Positions 1 through 9,384 of a stretch of 64,000 bases of DNA are shown here, in pieces. Positions within the stretch are counted from its first letter, which is position 1. Every line of letters starts with the position of its first letter. The stretch lies in NCBI RefSeq assembly GCF_900104065.1, contig NZ_FNLC01000002.1, positions 664,995-728,994 of the forward strand. Direction: 5' to 3'. The translations under genes were made by a program, and so were the position numbers. Under the pieces are notes generated by a model. The model worked only from the letters and a program-made list of their open reading frames with translations, made no database searches and was not told the origin of the DNA. The DNA comes from Natronobacterium texcoconense (GTDB taxonomy: Archaea; Halobacteriota; Halobacteria; Halobacteriales; Natrialbaceae).

Positions 1-107
1 CCGGCCATGGTGGGGGCGAGCGCGTGACCCGCCGAGATGAGCAGCCACGGTGCGTAGCAGCACAGAACGACGTCGAGTCCTCGACGGTCGCGCGCTCGGA
101 GAACAAA

Positions 108-1286
108 ATGTCAACTCCCAATTCCAACAATTCTGAATCACATCAGCCGAACAGCTCCAAAGAGAAGCCCCACACCGACACGCCACACGTGCCTGAGCCT
201 ACACAGGAGTACCTCGGCGAGCGCCAGGCAATGCTCTACGAGAAGCAGCGTGAGCGCTTCATTGAGTGGCTCGCGACCGAGGACGCTTGCGAGGGCGACG
301 GGACGCTCTCTGAGCAGAGTCGGTCGAACTACGCTAGCCGGTTGGACCAGATCCACCGCTGGGTCTGGCGGCACGAGACCGATGGGTTTGTCTCCACGCT
401 CACGACCGACCACGCTGACGCGTTCGTCGAGGCACTTGATGAGGACAAATTCACGAAACGTACCGGAGAACCATACGCTGCTGACAGCAAGAAGAAGTTC
501 GTGAACGCACTCAAAAAGCTGTTCCAGTGGCAGTCCGACGGTGAGGACGAACCGTGGGAACCGGAAACCAAGTTCTCGCAGAATGAGTACGACCAATTCG
601 ACCCCCTCACCCGCGAGGAGCGCGGTCGGCTCCGCGAGGCTGCCACGACCTTCGGTAGCATGCCGGTCTACAACGATCTCTCTCCAGAAGAACGGAGCCG
701 TAAAAAAGCATTGCTCGCGCAGCGGCTCGGCAAGCCCAAGGACGAGGTCACCATGGACGATTGGAAGCGCCAGAACCAGACGTGGAAGTTCGCGTCCCTC
801 GTGATGGTCGCACTCGACGCCGGACTTCGCCCTTGCGAAGTCGAGCGTGCGCGGACATCTTGGTACCAGCCGGGTGCCAAGATCCTCTCCATTCCCAAGG
901 AAGACGCCGCGAAGAACCGGAAATACTGGGAGGTCGCGTTACGAGACGAAACTACTGACGCGCTCGACCTCTGGCTCGACGAGCGGGACGCCTGTCCGAA
1001 ATACGATGATACAGATAAACTCTGGCTCAATCGGAAGAGCAACCCGTACAACTCGAAGACGCTGAATCATTTGTTCCGGCAGCTCTTGGAGGAAGCGGGG
1101 ATTGACGACACGAACCGGAAGCTTACGTGGTACTCTATTCGCCACTCACTCGGTACTTATATGACCCAGGAGGGGGACCTCGAGCAGGCACGGGAGCAGA
1201 TGCGTCATAAGTCGGCCGAATCCACCCAGCGCTACGTCCACGCCCCACCCGAAACTCGTCGGAACACCCTCGATCGGATGGAGTAA
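108..1286 (+). CDS. Tyrosine-family site-specific integrase (left copy)
   Basis: Phage/plasmid-type integrase that would cut and rejoin DNA at attachment sites. The C-terminal catalytic half shows the arginine of box I (GLRPCEVERA), the box II motif WYSIRHSLGTYM with Arg-His, then RHKSAEST and the presumed nucleophile tyrosine in QRYVH. The N-terminal half is the usual core-binding SAM-like region. The frame opens at base 24, but ATG 108 gives a normal N-terminus (392 aa), so I chose it. It is clearly related to the integrase at 30421-31527 and is oriented as its mirror image, with the gene start nearest the outer end. Its attachment site would lie at or left of base 1 and is not visible. Confidence 0.9.
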   Translation: MSTPNSNNSESHQPNSSKEKPHTDTPHVPEPTQEYLGERQAMLYEKQRERFIEWLATEDACEGDGTLSEQSRSNYASRLDQIHRWVWRHETDGFVSTLTTDHADAFVEALDEDKFTKRTGEPYAADSKKKFVNALKKLFQWQSDGEDEPWEPETKFSQNEYDQFDPLTREERGRLREAATTFGSMPVYNDLSPEERSRKKALLAQRLGKPKDEVTMDDWKRQNQTWKFASLVMVALDAGLRPCEVERARTSWYQPGAKILSIPKEDAAKNRKYWEVALRDETTDALDLWLDERDACPKYDDTDKLWLNRKSNPYNSKTLNHLFRQLLEEAGIDDTNRKLTWYSIRHSLGTYMTQEGDLEQAREQMRHKSAESTQRYVHAPPETRRNTLDRME

Positions 1287-1316
1287 CCCGACAGACTACT
1301 ATCTAAAAAAGCACCT

Positions 1317-1403
1317 ATGAAGATACGCACGAATCCTAACGAACCAGATCACTCCTCAAACGATCAGTATTACAAATCTCGGACAGTGGAGGGCGATAAC
1401 TAA
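1317..1403 (+). CDS. Very small ORF (28 aa) coupled to the next gene
   Basis: ATG at 1317 opens 28 codons whose TAA shares its last base with the ATG of the zinc-ribbon gene (TAATG at 1401-1405). The peptide is hydrophilic (starts MKIRTNPNEPDHS) with no recognisable domain. Its only support is the tight stop/start overlap. It may be a leader peptide or noise. Confidence 0.35.
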   Translation: MKIRTNPNEPDHSSNDQYYKSRTVEGDN

Positions 1404-1735
1404 TGACGTCCAGAGTGCTGGCCAATTCCGAGATCAAACTATGTATCGGCTGTGACCGTTCCGTCGTCGATGAAGATACTGTAATTTTGTACCAGTGCTG
1501 GGATAACCGCGAAACGGATCTCCAGTCGGGATATCTGTGTGCGGACTGCCGACAGCATATTGAAGCTATTCTCGGGCGCGGGCCTGTTCGCGAGTGTGAC
1601 AGTCTTGACTGTGCTAATCCGTTTCCCGAGTCGGGTCGGGTTGACGTGAGAGAGTACGACGACGACGGATACCTCCAAGATATCTCGAGCATTTGTCGCG
1701 ACTGTCTGCGCAGAAGGTACTGCAGTAACAACTGA
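1403..1735 (+). CDS. Small zinc-ribbon protein, function unknown
   Basis: A 110-aa protein with paired cysteines: CIGC near the N-terminus, CADC at about residue 47, then a CDSLDC pair and CRDC followed by a final YC near the C-terminus. This suggests two zinc-binding knuckles and a DNA-, RNA- or protein-binding role. It lies just downstream of the integrase on the same strand, where small accessory proteins are common. No family recognised. Confidence 0.6.
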   Translation: MTSRVLANSEIKLCIGCDRSVVDEDTVILYQCWDNRETDLQSGYLCADCRQHIEAILGRGPVRECDSLDCANPFPESGRVDVREYDDDGYLQDISSICRDCLRRRYCSNN

Positions 1736-1870
1736 CGGAGGGTCCAAGGCGGACACCCGTCCTGCCCTATAATCTACCCTTGGGACAATGACTTTTGGGG
1801 ACAGGAGGGGATGAACACTCTTCCAGTCCTCGTTCCGTCGACAGTCGTAGGGAGGAAAATGAGACGGAGC

Positions 1871-2608
1871 CTACGTACTCGTTTCAGACTCGTCCAGTTG
1901 GCGTTCGATCGATGCGACTCGACGGGCGATATCGCTTAGATCTGGTTCACTTCCAGATATAGGTGGAACTGGCGGGTCGAACGCCCGTGCACGATTTGCT
2001 GCAACGGGGATCGTACGCTCGTCGAGATTGACTATTTCAGCAATTTCAGCATGGGACATTCCGGCGTCACGCATCCGCCGAATGACGTCATCTCGCGCGA
2101 AACGGGCCGCCCGCTCAGGGTCGTCGGGTAGTTGACCTCGGGCCGGTTCCTCTACCCGGTCTGCGAGATCCCACTGACCGTCGACGTCACGGGCGACCAC
2201 GTTCGCAGCGGCGAGTGCATACAAGCGACGCCGCGCGTGGACACAACTGATGCAGGCTTCATCGGCGATTTCCCCAGTTGACGCTGGACCGACGGACTCG
2301 ATCGAGTCGAGAATCTTATAGTCCGCAGGCGTAGTCGAGAGGTCGTACTCGTCGAGATTAGTTTGGACTTGGTCCGGGTCCGTTCGGCTACTGTGGTGGT
2401 GATGGTGACACTCATCGCAAAGCGTCAGGATATTCGACGGTTCGTTCGATCCTCCTTCGAGCGGGGAGCGCCGGTGATGGAGGTGAAGGGTCGTTTCACC
2501 ACCTGCTCGTTCGCCGAGATTCCCGCAGAGTTGGCATTCATGGTTGTCGCGCTCGAGCACGACTCGCCGAGTTTGTGGGGGGATCTGGTCCCGTTGGTGT
2601 TCGCTCAT
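1871..2608 (-). CDS. HNH endonuclease with C-terminal helix-turn-helix
   Basis: Probable HNH-family DNA nuclease of 245 aa. The N-terminal 60 residues carry the zinc-held fold: CQLCGN, then LHLHHRRSPLEGGSNEPSN and LTLCDECHHHHH. The middle has a winged-helix-like stretch (IESVGPASTGEIADEACIS). Near residue 190 is a second helix-turn-helix segment (DVIRRMRDAGMSHAEIAEIV). Its ATG overlaps the stop of the 45-aa gene upstream (2605-2742), so the two are likely translated together. Typical of haloarchaeal mobile DNA; it may be a restriction or homing-type nuclease. Confidence 0.8.
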   Translation of the reverse strand: MSEHQRDQIPPQTRRVVLERDNHECQLCGNLGERAGGETTLHLHHRRSPLEGGSNEPSNILTLCDECHHHHHSSRTDPDQVQTNLDEYDLSTTPADYKILDSIESVGPASTGEIADEACISCVHARRRLYALAAANVVARDVDGQWDLADRVEEPARGQLPDDPERAARFARDDVIRRMRDAGMSHAEIAEIVNLDERTIPVAANRARAFDPPVPPISGSEPDLSDIARRVASIERQLDESETST

Positions 2609-2742
2609 AAAGACCACCTCGAAGACAATTCGATCGATTTGCCTGGCAAGTCATCGGCAGAATCGCCTAAGTCGATACTGTTCGTCTGGAGAATACCACG
2701 GGTGCGGGAACACTCGTAGTGCTTGGGTTTGTTCTTGTGCAT
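2605..2742 (-). CDS. 45-aa protein translationally coupled to the HNH nuclease
   Basis: ATG at 2742 is preceded five bases upstream by a strong Shine-Dalgarno (AAGGAGGA), which is unusual in a window where most starts look leaderless. The 45-codon frame (begins MHKNKPKHYECSRTRG) ends in a TGA that overlaps the ATG of the HNH gene (ATGA). A TATA-like AT-rich stretch lies near 2840-2856. No domain recognised. A partner or inhibitor of the nuclease is possible but untested. Confidence 0.65.
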   Translation of the reverse strand: MHKNKPKHYECSRTRGILQTNSIDLGDSADDLPGKSIELSSRWSL

Positions 2743-3013
2743 GCTTCCTCCTTGGAAGCGCGGGTCGGCGCACCAACCGCCGATCCACTACCCGGAATTC
2801 TTGGAAGTTGTACCGCGCTTCGCAGTGTATTGGCCTAGAATTAATCACTTAAATACCGACTACAGTTAAGATTGTTAGACCGATCCTGTATAACGCTATG
2901 AACTAATTCTCCTAAGACAAGAGTTAGTCTAACGTAAGTGGCTGTCACTTGCCTCAACGACAGCAACAGGATATTCATTTTCATCTATATTGATCGATGA
3001 CTCGCACGTCTTG
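2743..3013. other. Non-coding stretch with two small inverted repeats
   Basis: No convincing gene. It holds the leader and probable promoter of the 45-aa gene and two adjacent short dyads, GTTAG-T-CTAAC at 2923-2933 and AAGTG-GCTGT-CACTT at 2936-2950. These may act as a terminator for the decayed genes to the right or be mobile-element debris. Confidence 0.4.
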
Positions 3014-3252
3014 TTAAATCAGGGCATCTGGCTGTCGACTATCACCCATCGATAAGTAAGTTATCGGCCGCAATCGTTCCACGACGTCCTCTGGAATCTC
3101 CTCGTTATCGACCCACTCATCTTTCGTGAATTGCGTGTCAACGACAGCGTAGCCCCTTGTCCCGCCTCCGGGAGCAAATGTTTCTTTGATTGGGCCAATA
3201 CTTCTGGCTCGATGAGGGTCGTCATAGCACTTCTTGGCTCGATTTAAGCAGG
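3014..3252 (-). pseudogene. Start-less coding remnant
   Basis: A minus-strand frame reads about 80 residues with good coding character (for example IGPIKETFAPGGG then YAVVDTQFTKDEWVDNEEIP) to a TAA at 3014-3016, but has no start codon. Upstream it runs in a different frame through the end of the TPR/zinc gene at 3253. It is probably the tail of a gene truncated by deletion, or part of that gene after a frameshift. Family not recognised. Confidence 0.5.
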
Positions 3253-4074
3253 TTATCCGACGTCCCCATCTCGGAGGCTCTCAATGTTTTCTCTGACAGT
3301 TTGCTGTTCGACGGCAATGTCTCGAGGACTCGGTAGGTTCCCAGCTGAACCAAAGCGTGCACATGCTGGGCATACCTGCAACGTCACACCCAGTTCAATC
3401 TGCCAGAAATCAAGTTCTCCGCCAAACTGTTGCTGACAAACGTCACAAACCTCGGAACTATTCAATGGTTCTTCAAACGAAAACTCGTCAAGCGTGGTCG
3501 CGAGGAATTCATATCGGTCGTATGCCTTCTCGTACTCTTCTAACGCGATGTCGTACTTCGAGTCGTGGAACGCCTGATCGCCTGCGGCAGCGTGTTCTCG
3601 AGCTTTGGTTACGATTTCACGAACCTTTTGGCGAGTATCAGACAGGTCGAGGCTCTGTTGGCGAACCCGGACTCTACGTAAGTGCTGGTCAATTTTCTCT
3701 ACCTGATCAGACTCTAAATTTGCTGCGACTTTTCGAGCCTCAGATAGCGCTTCGACGCCGTCTTCGTACTCTTGTGCGGCTTCGTCTGGAGCACCAGCAA
3801 AGTGTTTGTCGTCACCAGCATCGATGGTGTTCTCCGCCCGATCAACGAGCTCGTCGATCACTTGGTCTTGTGCGGCAGTCTCGAGATCGTCAATGGTCCC
3901 CAGTACGGCTCAACGTTTGTCTTCGAGAGGGGCAACATCGGTCGAAAACGATTCTGCACGCTGAAAGTGGGAGAGTTCCTTATATTCCCAATGACGCCAG
4001 CAGAATGACAAGCGAGTCCGTACGTAAGGCAGGTGAAATCCTGCTTCAGATACGACGTGTTTGAAACTCTCCGA
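3253..4074 (-). pseudogene. TPR-like/zinc-ribbon gene with an in-frame TGA
   Basis: One reading frame is open from 4074 to 3253 except for a single TGA at 3912-3910. Before the stop it reads coding-like sequence (VSEAGFHLPYVRTRLSF, then HWEYKELSHFQRAESF). After it are about 215 residues of amphipathic helices (EARKVAANLESDQVEKI, SKYDIALEEYEKAYDRYEFL) and a zinc pair CDVCQQQFG ... CPAC. The downstream part alone could be translated from GTG 3861 as a 202-aa protein. No start codon is seen at the 5' end, so I regard the gene as truncated and nonsense-mutated. Confidence 0.6.
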
Positions 4075-4092
4075 TCATCGGATATAGTAATT

Positions 4093-5466
4093 CTAGTGAC
4101 TTTCCACGGAGGAAGTCGAGAGAGCACCCGCCATATTTTGTAGCCACTCTGACTCCTGATCGGAATTCTCCGCAGCCAATACTAGATCTTTCCCGTTCAG
4201 GTGCGTAACGACATCACTGACTCCACTTGTCTGAACACCGTTAGTGATGAGGAGATTACTCACAGAAACATCCGAACTCTCGATGAGATACCCCTCATGA
4301 GTGGCAAACTGCCGATATCGCAGAAGTTCTTCGAGTCCCTGTTTGAAGACCTGGTAGTCTTCGGATTCTTTGATTTCGCCGATGAGGACTGACTGGAGTT
4401 GATCGACAGTGTCGCCTGTCTCGTAGATTTCGATAATGACGTCAGGACGACCGCGGTAAAGCACTGGGTCTGACTTGTCACCAGTCAATTCGCTGAGGAC
4501 GTCTCGGTAGTCGAATACCGAGTCGTAGTATCGTTTGAACGCCGAGTGTTCTGGCGGGTCATCGGCATCAAGTACTTCGTGAAAACTGAGGTTACCAGTC
4601 GCATCGTGGTATATTTCGATACGTTGGTCGTCGGTTTTGAGCGTTGCTAACGCTCCCGTGTCACCGTCTATTGGTTGGAGTTGGAAGCCAGGAACGTATT
4701 CGTTGAGAAGACGCGTGATGCGGAAAACACAGAAGAGCTCGAAGAGGCGAGGCGTAGATGTCGGGGCAATGAGTGTCTCCCCAAGAAGTTCGACGATGTC
4801 TGGATCGAACCGGTCTGCGTGGAGCCGTTCGAACGTATCGTAGAGGGCGTGGGCGTCGTTGTAGAGGGTGAGACGAGATCGTCTGGCAGCCGTAAGGTCT
4901 TGCCCGGTGACTGTGAGACGCTGCCCGTCGGTGATGCGGTTCAGGTGGACATTTTGCTTGTAGAGCCGGGAGAACTGGTTGATTTGCTCGTCGGTCCAGT
5001 ATTCGCGGCGCCAGTCGTAATCAATGTCTTCCAACTCAGTTGTAACAGTCCGATGGATTTTCCAGAGGAGGCGTTTCAGAACACGGTTCTCTGGGATGTT
5101 ATATTCGGTGTAGGGTGTATCACAGACATACCGACTCTGGTCGGCGTATCCAGTATCAGACCAGTCTCGGAGGGTCGAACTCCAGTCGATCGAACCCCGG
5201 ACTTCGCCCTGTGTCTCGACGTGCTCCCGCTGATGTTCTGTTTTGATTCGCCTGATTCGATCGGGAAGCGCCGTGATAAAGTCCTGGACGTCCTCGGTGA
5301 GACAGAAATGAATGCGTTTGATGCGATCCCAGTCACGGATATCGAGCCCTTCGTAGTCGAGTGACTGGGTGAGTGCAGTCGTGTTTATCTCGCCGTTGAG
5401 AAGATACGCAAGTAACTCCGCAGTGGTTTCCTCGACGAGCGTCTCTCGAGTGAGACTACGTTTCAT
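4093..5466 (-). CDS. McrC-like nuclease subunit of a type IV restriction system
   Basis: Predicted partner nuclease of the McrB-like motor upstream. The C-terminal third contains a PD-(D/E)XK core: GRPDVIIEIYE supplies the Asp and VLIGEIKESED the Glu-x-Lys, followed by helix FKQGLEELLRY. The N-terminal two thirds (DWSSTLRDW, NRVLKRLLWKIH, LFELFCVFRITRLL) resembles the McrC/DUF2357-type scaffold. The frame is open to 5541, but ATG 5466 (MKRSLTRETL) overlaps the McrB stop by 11 bases and is the natural coupled start, giving 457 aa. Known McrBC systems cut DNA carrying modified cytosines; this specificity is inferred only. Confidence 0.75.
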   Translation of the reverse strand: MKRSLTRETLVEETTAELLAYLLNGEINTTALTQSLDYEGLDIRDWDRIKRIHFCLTEDVQDFITALPDRIRRIKTEHQREHVETQGEVRGSIDWSSTLRDWSDTGYADQSRYVCDTPYTEYNIPENRVLKRLLWKIHRTVTTELEDIDYDWRREYWTDEQINQFSRLYKQNVHLNRITDGQRLTVTGQDLTAARRSRLTLYNDAHALYDTFERLHADRFDPDIVELLGETLIAPTSTPRLFELFCVFRITRLLNEYVPGFQLQPIDGDTGALATLKTDDQRIEIYHDATGNLSFHEVLDADDPPEHSAFKRYYDSVFDYRDVLSELTGDKSDPVLYRGRPDVIIEIYETGDTVDQLQSVLIGEIKESEDYQVFKQGLEELLRYRQFATHEGYLIESSDVSVSNLLITNGVQTSGVSDVVTHLNGKDLVLAAENSDQESEWLQNMAGALSTSSVESH

Positions 5467-8203
5467 CGTCGAACGTGATGCCGAAGAAGTCCGTCGCTTT
5501 GCTTCGTAGCAACGCCCCATCGAGCGGGAGATCGACGTCACCGTTTTCAGTAGGAACGTTACTGTCGGTCAGCGACTGGATCACCCGATTTTGCTGTTCG
5601 GGTCGCATTCCCTCGAGTTGCGGATAGACGAGAGAGATGACTGCAGACGTCAGCGCGTCGCTTCGCGTGTCGTCTGTGTAATCGTAGGAGTCGAGATATC
5701 GGATGATGTCGTAGACGATCGATGGACCGATAACTCGGTCTTCGTTGATGCGCTGCCACAGCACCGCAACGACGGGATATACGTCTTCGAGAACTGGGCG
5801 GAGCGTATCGTCGTCTTCGAGCCATGCCGTCGCGTAATTGTCGTCGGCATTTGGATCAAGCAATGATGTTCGGACGCGACCGTTCTCGGTGGTAAGATCC
5901 GGAACACCGACGTGGATGAAGTTGAAGCGACGCATGAACGCGTACGACATTTCGTATAGCGAGGTTTTGTCATACGTGTTCATTGTCGCGATGAGCCGCC
6001 AAGACGGCGTGACTGGGAACGCGTCCGGGTTCGAAATCACGTCTTCGAGATCCTCACGTGACGTGGATTCAGAGAGCGAGAGGAGTTCGACGGTTCGGTC
6101 GCGTTCGTAGGGAAGTTCCGTGGAGTCACCGGACAGCACTGAAAAGAGCTGTCCGAAGGCCTTGTCGATGTCTGACCGGTTGATTTCGTCGATGATGAGC
6201 CACTCGTTGACGATACGGTCCTGCCGGAAGCATTTCAGGAACAGCCGGGGTTCGAACTGTAACTCTTGACCGCCGTCACTGGTGGACGGAACGTATCCAC
6301 CGATCGTATCGAACGCGGTCCATTCCGAGGTCGCAGTCGTGAATCGATATCCATCGATCTGATCGTAGGAGGTGGCAGATTCGGAGATCGCTTTGGCGAG
6401 TTTTGTTTTTCCGGTGCCGGGTGGGCCAGTGAGGATGATGTGTTTTCCAGAGCGAAGCGAGGCTTCGATCTCTCGTTCTAATCGGTCGTCGTCTTCGAAG
6501 TACAACTCGTCAGGAACCGAGATGTCGACCTGTGGTGGGGTTAGTTTCTGGGCGAGTCTGTCGATAGCGTCCTGTGAGACGCCGTCCGTGACGGGTTCCT
6601 CTAATGCCAGTATCGTTTCGAATTCGTCTTCGGTAAGCGGGAAGAGACTTCCCTGAGCACGGTTCGAGATCGGTGCTGCATCTTCGAGATCTGGAACGGC
6701 ATTGAGTTCTTCCCAGCTAATCCCGTCGATACGCCGATCGACGCGGATTCGAATCCCTGCATCCGTTTCAGGAGTGTTCTCGGTAGCAGATTCGACTGTT
6801 CCGTCGACGCTGTTGGAATTAGGATTGAATCCGTCGATCACAGTGCCTTCAGCAACGATCTCCTTGACGGGGGTAGACTCGTAAAAGAGTACACGATCAC
6901 CAGGAGATGCCGACGTAAACGCGTCGAACAGTCGTTTTTTGTTCCCCTTCTCGTTGTACGCAGTATAGTAGACCTCGCCGTTGTCGTCGATATCTGTAAC
7001 GGACCAGATCGAGGGATCTGCTGTCGCCCAGAAGTAATTCGTGGGTTGCTCTTCGCCAGATGTCGGAACCTCAATATCAGCTGGTGTTACGTCGGAAGCG
7101 GCGAATAGGTACTCTCCGGCACTACGAGAAAGATGACACAGATACGCTTGAATGATATCGCCGTTTTTATCGATCGGATATCGATTCTGTTCTTGTTTGA
7201 GTTTCGAATTCCGGAGTGTTGGCTTGATATCAGACAATTCAAGCGGGTCATCGAGTTCCGTGATATCGACTTCAACCCGGTAGTACTCTCCGTCCTCCAT
7301 TTCGGTTTTAGTAGCAGTACTCTCGACGACAGAGACACCGCGTATTTCTTGGTCTCTCTTGTGGAATACGACGTCACCCGGCTCGAGAACAGTCAGATCT
7401 CGTTGCCATGCCGTATCCCGTGAGCGAAGATACTCGTTCTCGAATTCGATAGACCGATTCTGGTTTACCCAGTAAAACTCGACATTGTCAGCGATATCTT
7501 GAGCTTGCGTCGTGTCGACGCGTAAGTGCTGATTCTTGTCGATCCAGTTGAAGAAACTATCCAGATGCCGGAAATCGTCCTCGAACGGATACTTTTCTTT
7601 CACCGTTCGGAACTTTTTAATGTCATTAATGTACTCTGTGAGTGCTCGAGATGTACGGTATCCGAAGTACTTCTCCATTCCTGCTCTGGAACGGTCGTTA
7701 CTGATCGGATATTTTGTTGGGTGTAGAAAATAGAGTATCGGAGAAACGATACCGGCTTGTACTCGATCGATGTTCAGCGCGGCGAACTCCTCGATTGCAG
7801 TGTCGATTTCGTCCCGCTCATCTGCAGTAACAGCAGACTCGAGAAACGCAAAGGCTTCATCTTCATAGCCGTCGATCGGGACACTATAGGTTCCTTTCCC
7901 GACGATACCGGTCCCCTCCTCGATTCGTTCTTTGAGTTCTGTTTTCGTCTCCTGATCAATATCTAACTCGTCGATCCGCTCTTTCTTCGATCCAGGCTTG
8001 AACGCTTGATCGTTCTGGCAGATATTATAGATCGTCCGCATCTCTGTTTCATCGATACTGCCGGTTTCCACGAGACTGGTTACAAGCACCTGTACTGCCT
8101 GCGACGTATTCTGAACATGTGCTTTGTCTTGTTCCCAATCGTGATCTGCAATATATTTCTCAACCAGCTGGTCAGTATCTAGTGCTGGACCTGCTTCGAT
8201 CAT
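5456..8203 (-). CDS. McrB-like AAA+ motor with EVE-type modified-base reader domains
   Basis: A 915-aa AAA+ NTPase of the McrB branch. Walker A is GPPGTGKT at about 593-600, Walker B/sensor WLIIDEINRSDIDKAFGQL at about 668-686, and the MNTYDKTSLYE signature lies near 741. Ahead of the motor are two PUA/EVE-like modules. One is at about 241-365 (VEFYWVNQNRS, LEPGDVVFHK). The clearer one is at about 389-510 (NYFWATADPSIWSVTDI, ASPGDRVLFYESTPVKEIVA). Such domains bind modified bases in known McrB relatives. The first 230 residues are helical with no named domain. It is the first gene of the pair with the McrC-like nuclease and is divergent from the HNH gene at 8338. Confidence 0.85.
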   Translation of the reverse strand: MIEAGPALDTDQLVEKYIADHDWEQDKAHVQNTSQAVQVLVTSLVETGSIDETEMRTIYNICQNDQAFKPGSKKERIDELDIDQETKTELKERIEEGTGIVGKGTYSVPIDGYEDEAFAFLESAVTADERDEIDTAIEEFAALNIDRVQAGIVSPILYFLHPTKYPISNDRSRAGMEKYFGYRTSRALTEYINDIKKFRTVKEKYPFEDDFRHLDSFFNWIDKNQHLRVDTTQAQDIADNVEFYWVNQNRSIEFENEYLRSRDTAWQRDLTVLEPGDVVFHKRDQEIRGVSVVESTATKTEMEDGEYYRVEVDITELDDPLELSDIKPTLRNSKLKQEQNRYPIDKNGDIIQAYLCHLSRSAGEYLFAASDVTPADIEVPTSGEEQPTNYFWATADPSIWSVTDIDDNGEVYYTAYNEKGNKKRLFDAFTSASPGDRVLFYESTPVKEIVAEGTVIDGFNPNSNSVDGTVESATENTPETDAGIRIRVDRRIDGISWEELNAVPDLEDAAPISNRAQGSLFPLTEDEFETILALEEPVTDGVSQDAIDRLAQKLTPPQVDISVPDELYFEDDDRLEREIEASLRSGKHIILTGPPGTGKTKLAKAISESATSYDQIDGYRFTTATSEWTAFDTIGGYVPSTSDGGQELQFEPRLFLKCFRQDRIVNEWLIIDEINRSDIDKAFGQLFSVLSGDSTELPYERDRTVELLSLSESTSREDLEDVISNPDAFPVTPSWRLIATMNTYDKTSLYEMSYAFMRRFNFIHVGVPDLTTENGRVRTSLLDPNADDNYATAWLEDDDTLRPVLEDVYPVVAVLWQRINEDRVIGPSIVYDIIRYLDSYDYTDDTRSDALTSAVISLVYPQLEGMRPEQQNRVIQSLTDSNVPTENGDVDLPLDGALLRSKATDFFGITFDDET

Positions 8204-8337
8204 CTTGTTACAAGTGACACACGTATTCGATAAAGAAATACCGACGGTTGAACGGTTTTAGGTGGAAAAGAATTTACTTCGTCCTGGAAACATAATATAG
8301 GGAAAGAAACAATAGCTGGCTCTCTCACTTTTTCTCC

Positions 8338-9327
8338 ATGCCTCCAGAACGGCTCCGCTCGATCGTCCCGATGTTCGGCGGAGCAACGAGTTACGTCGGG
8401 ACACTCGAGGCTATCATCGAATACGTCGACGAACAACACCCCACAACGGACGAGCTCGTAGGCTGGCATCGGGGGAGTTTCGCTCGTGTTTCGAGCCAAG
8501 ACTCGATCATGCGCCGTGTCGAGTACCTCGAGGATGTCGGCTTTCTCGCAACCAGTGATGACCGCTGGGTGCTTGGTCCCGAAGGCGAGCGATACGCTGC
8601 TGATCCGACGACGGAAACACTCCTCGAGCTCATGTGTCGGCGAAACGTCGGTTTGCGAAGTTTGCTCTATGCGCTCTCGGTGGGTCCAATGACGATTGAA
8701 GAAATTGGCTGCCAACAACTCGAGACGCATCCTGAACTGGGCTGGAATCCAGAGAATCCGGACATGGCTCTCCAGCGTGTGAACTGGCTGCGGAGCCTCG
8801 GACTCGTCGAGAAAGATGGTGAACAGTACGTACTCTCAGACGAAGGACGCCAGTTCACCGATACTGCCGTCGAAGCATGGGCCGATTCTGAAGTCGAGAT
8901 TACGTCAACGACAGCAAATCCGATGACAGCAGGAACGTACGAGACGGCTGTCGAAGCTCGGGCAATTGATCCGGAGTTTCGAGCGACTGCATTGGCGCGG
9001 TTCGATCGTACCTGTCCAATCTCGGGTGTAGACCACCCAGGGCTATTGGACGTGGCACACGTTTTATCCTGGAGCGACTATCCCGAGTATCGGGCCGATC
9101 TGTCTAACGTTCTACCACTCAGCAAAACCCATCACGCAGCGTTCGACCGAGAGCTCTTCACCATCGATCAAGACTACCGACTACGAGTGAATCCGGACTT
9201 CGACACGGAGAGTGACCTGCTACAGCGAACGATCGTGGATCAAGCTGGAGAACAGCTACCACTACCAGATGGGAGTGTCGACACAGACTACGTTGTCAAG
9301 CACAACGCGGCGCTCGAGTGGGTATGA
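8338..9327 (+). CDS. Winged-helix repeat protein with C-terminal HNH nuclease
   Basis: A 329-aa protein with two similar winged-helix units (about 15-105 and 105-185: DSIMRRVEYLEDVGFLATSD and MALQRVNWLRSLGLVEKDG), then an HNH domain from about residue 215 (TCPISGVDHPGLLDVAHVLS, NVLPLSKTHHAAFDREL). This HNH type, with CPxxG and DVAHVLSW, is common in prokaryotic restriction-associated nucleases. It is divergent from mcrB with 134 bp between starts, which suggests shared control and one defence cassette. The reaction is presumed double-strand DNA cleavage; specificity unknown. Confidence 0.75.
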   Translation: MPPERLRSIVPMFGGATSYVGTLEAIIEYVDEQHPTTDELVGWHRGSFARVSSQDSIMRRVEYLEDVGFLATSDDRWVLGPEGERYAADPTTETLLELMCRRNVGLRSLLYALSVGPMTIEEIGCQQLETHPELGWNPENPDMALQRVNWLRSLGLVEKDGEQYVLSDEGRQFTDTAVEAWADSEVEITSTTANPMTAGTYETAVEARAIDPEFRATALARFDRTCPISGVDHPGLLDVAHVLSWSDYPEYRADLSNVLPLSKTHHAAFDRELFTIDQDYRLRVNPDFDTESDLLQRTIVDQAGEQLPLPDGSVDTDYVVKHNAALEWV

Positions 9328-9384
9328 GGAATACTACAGGAATCAAACAAAGGTATTTAGATTTGTGTATGAAATATAAGTAAT

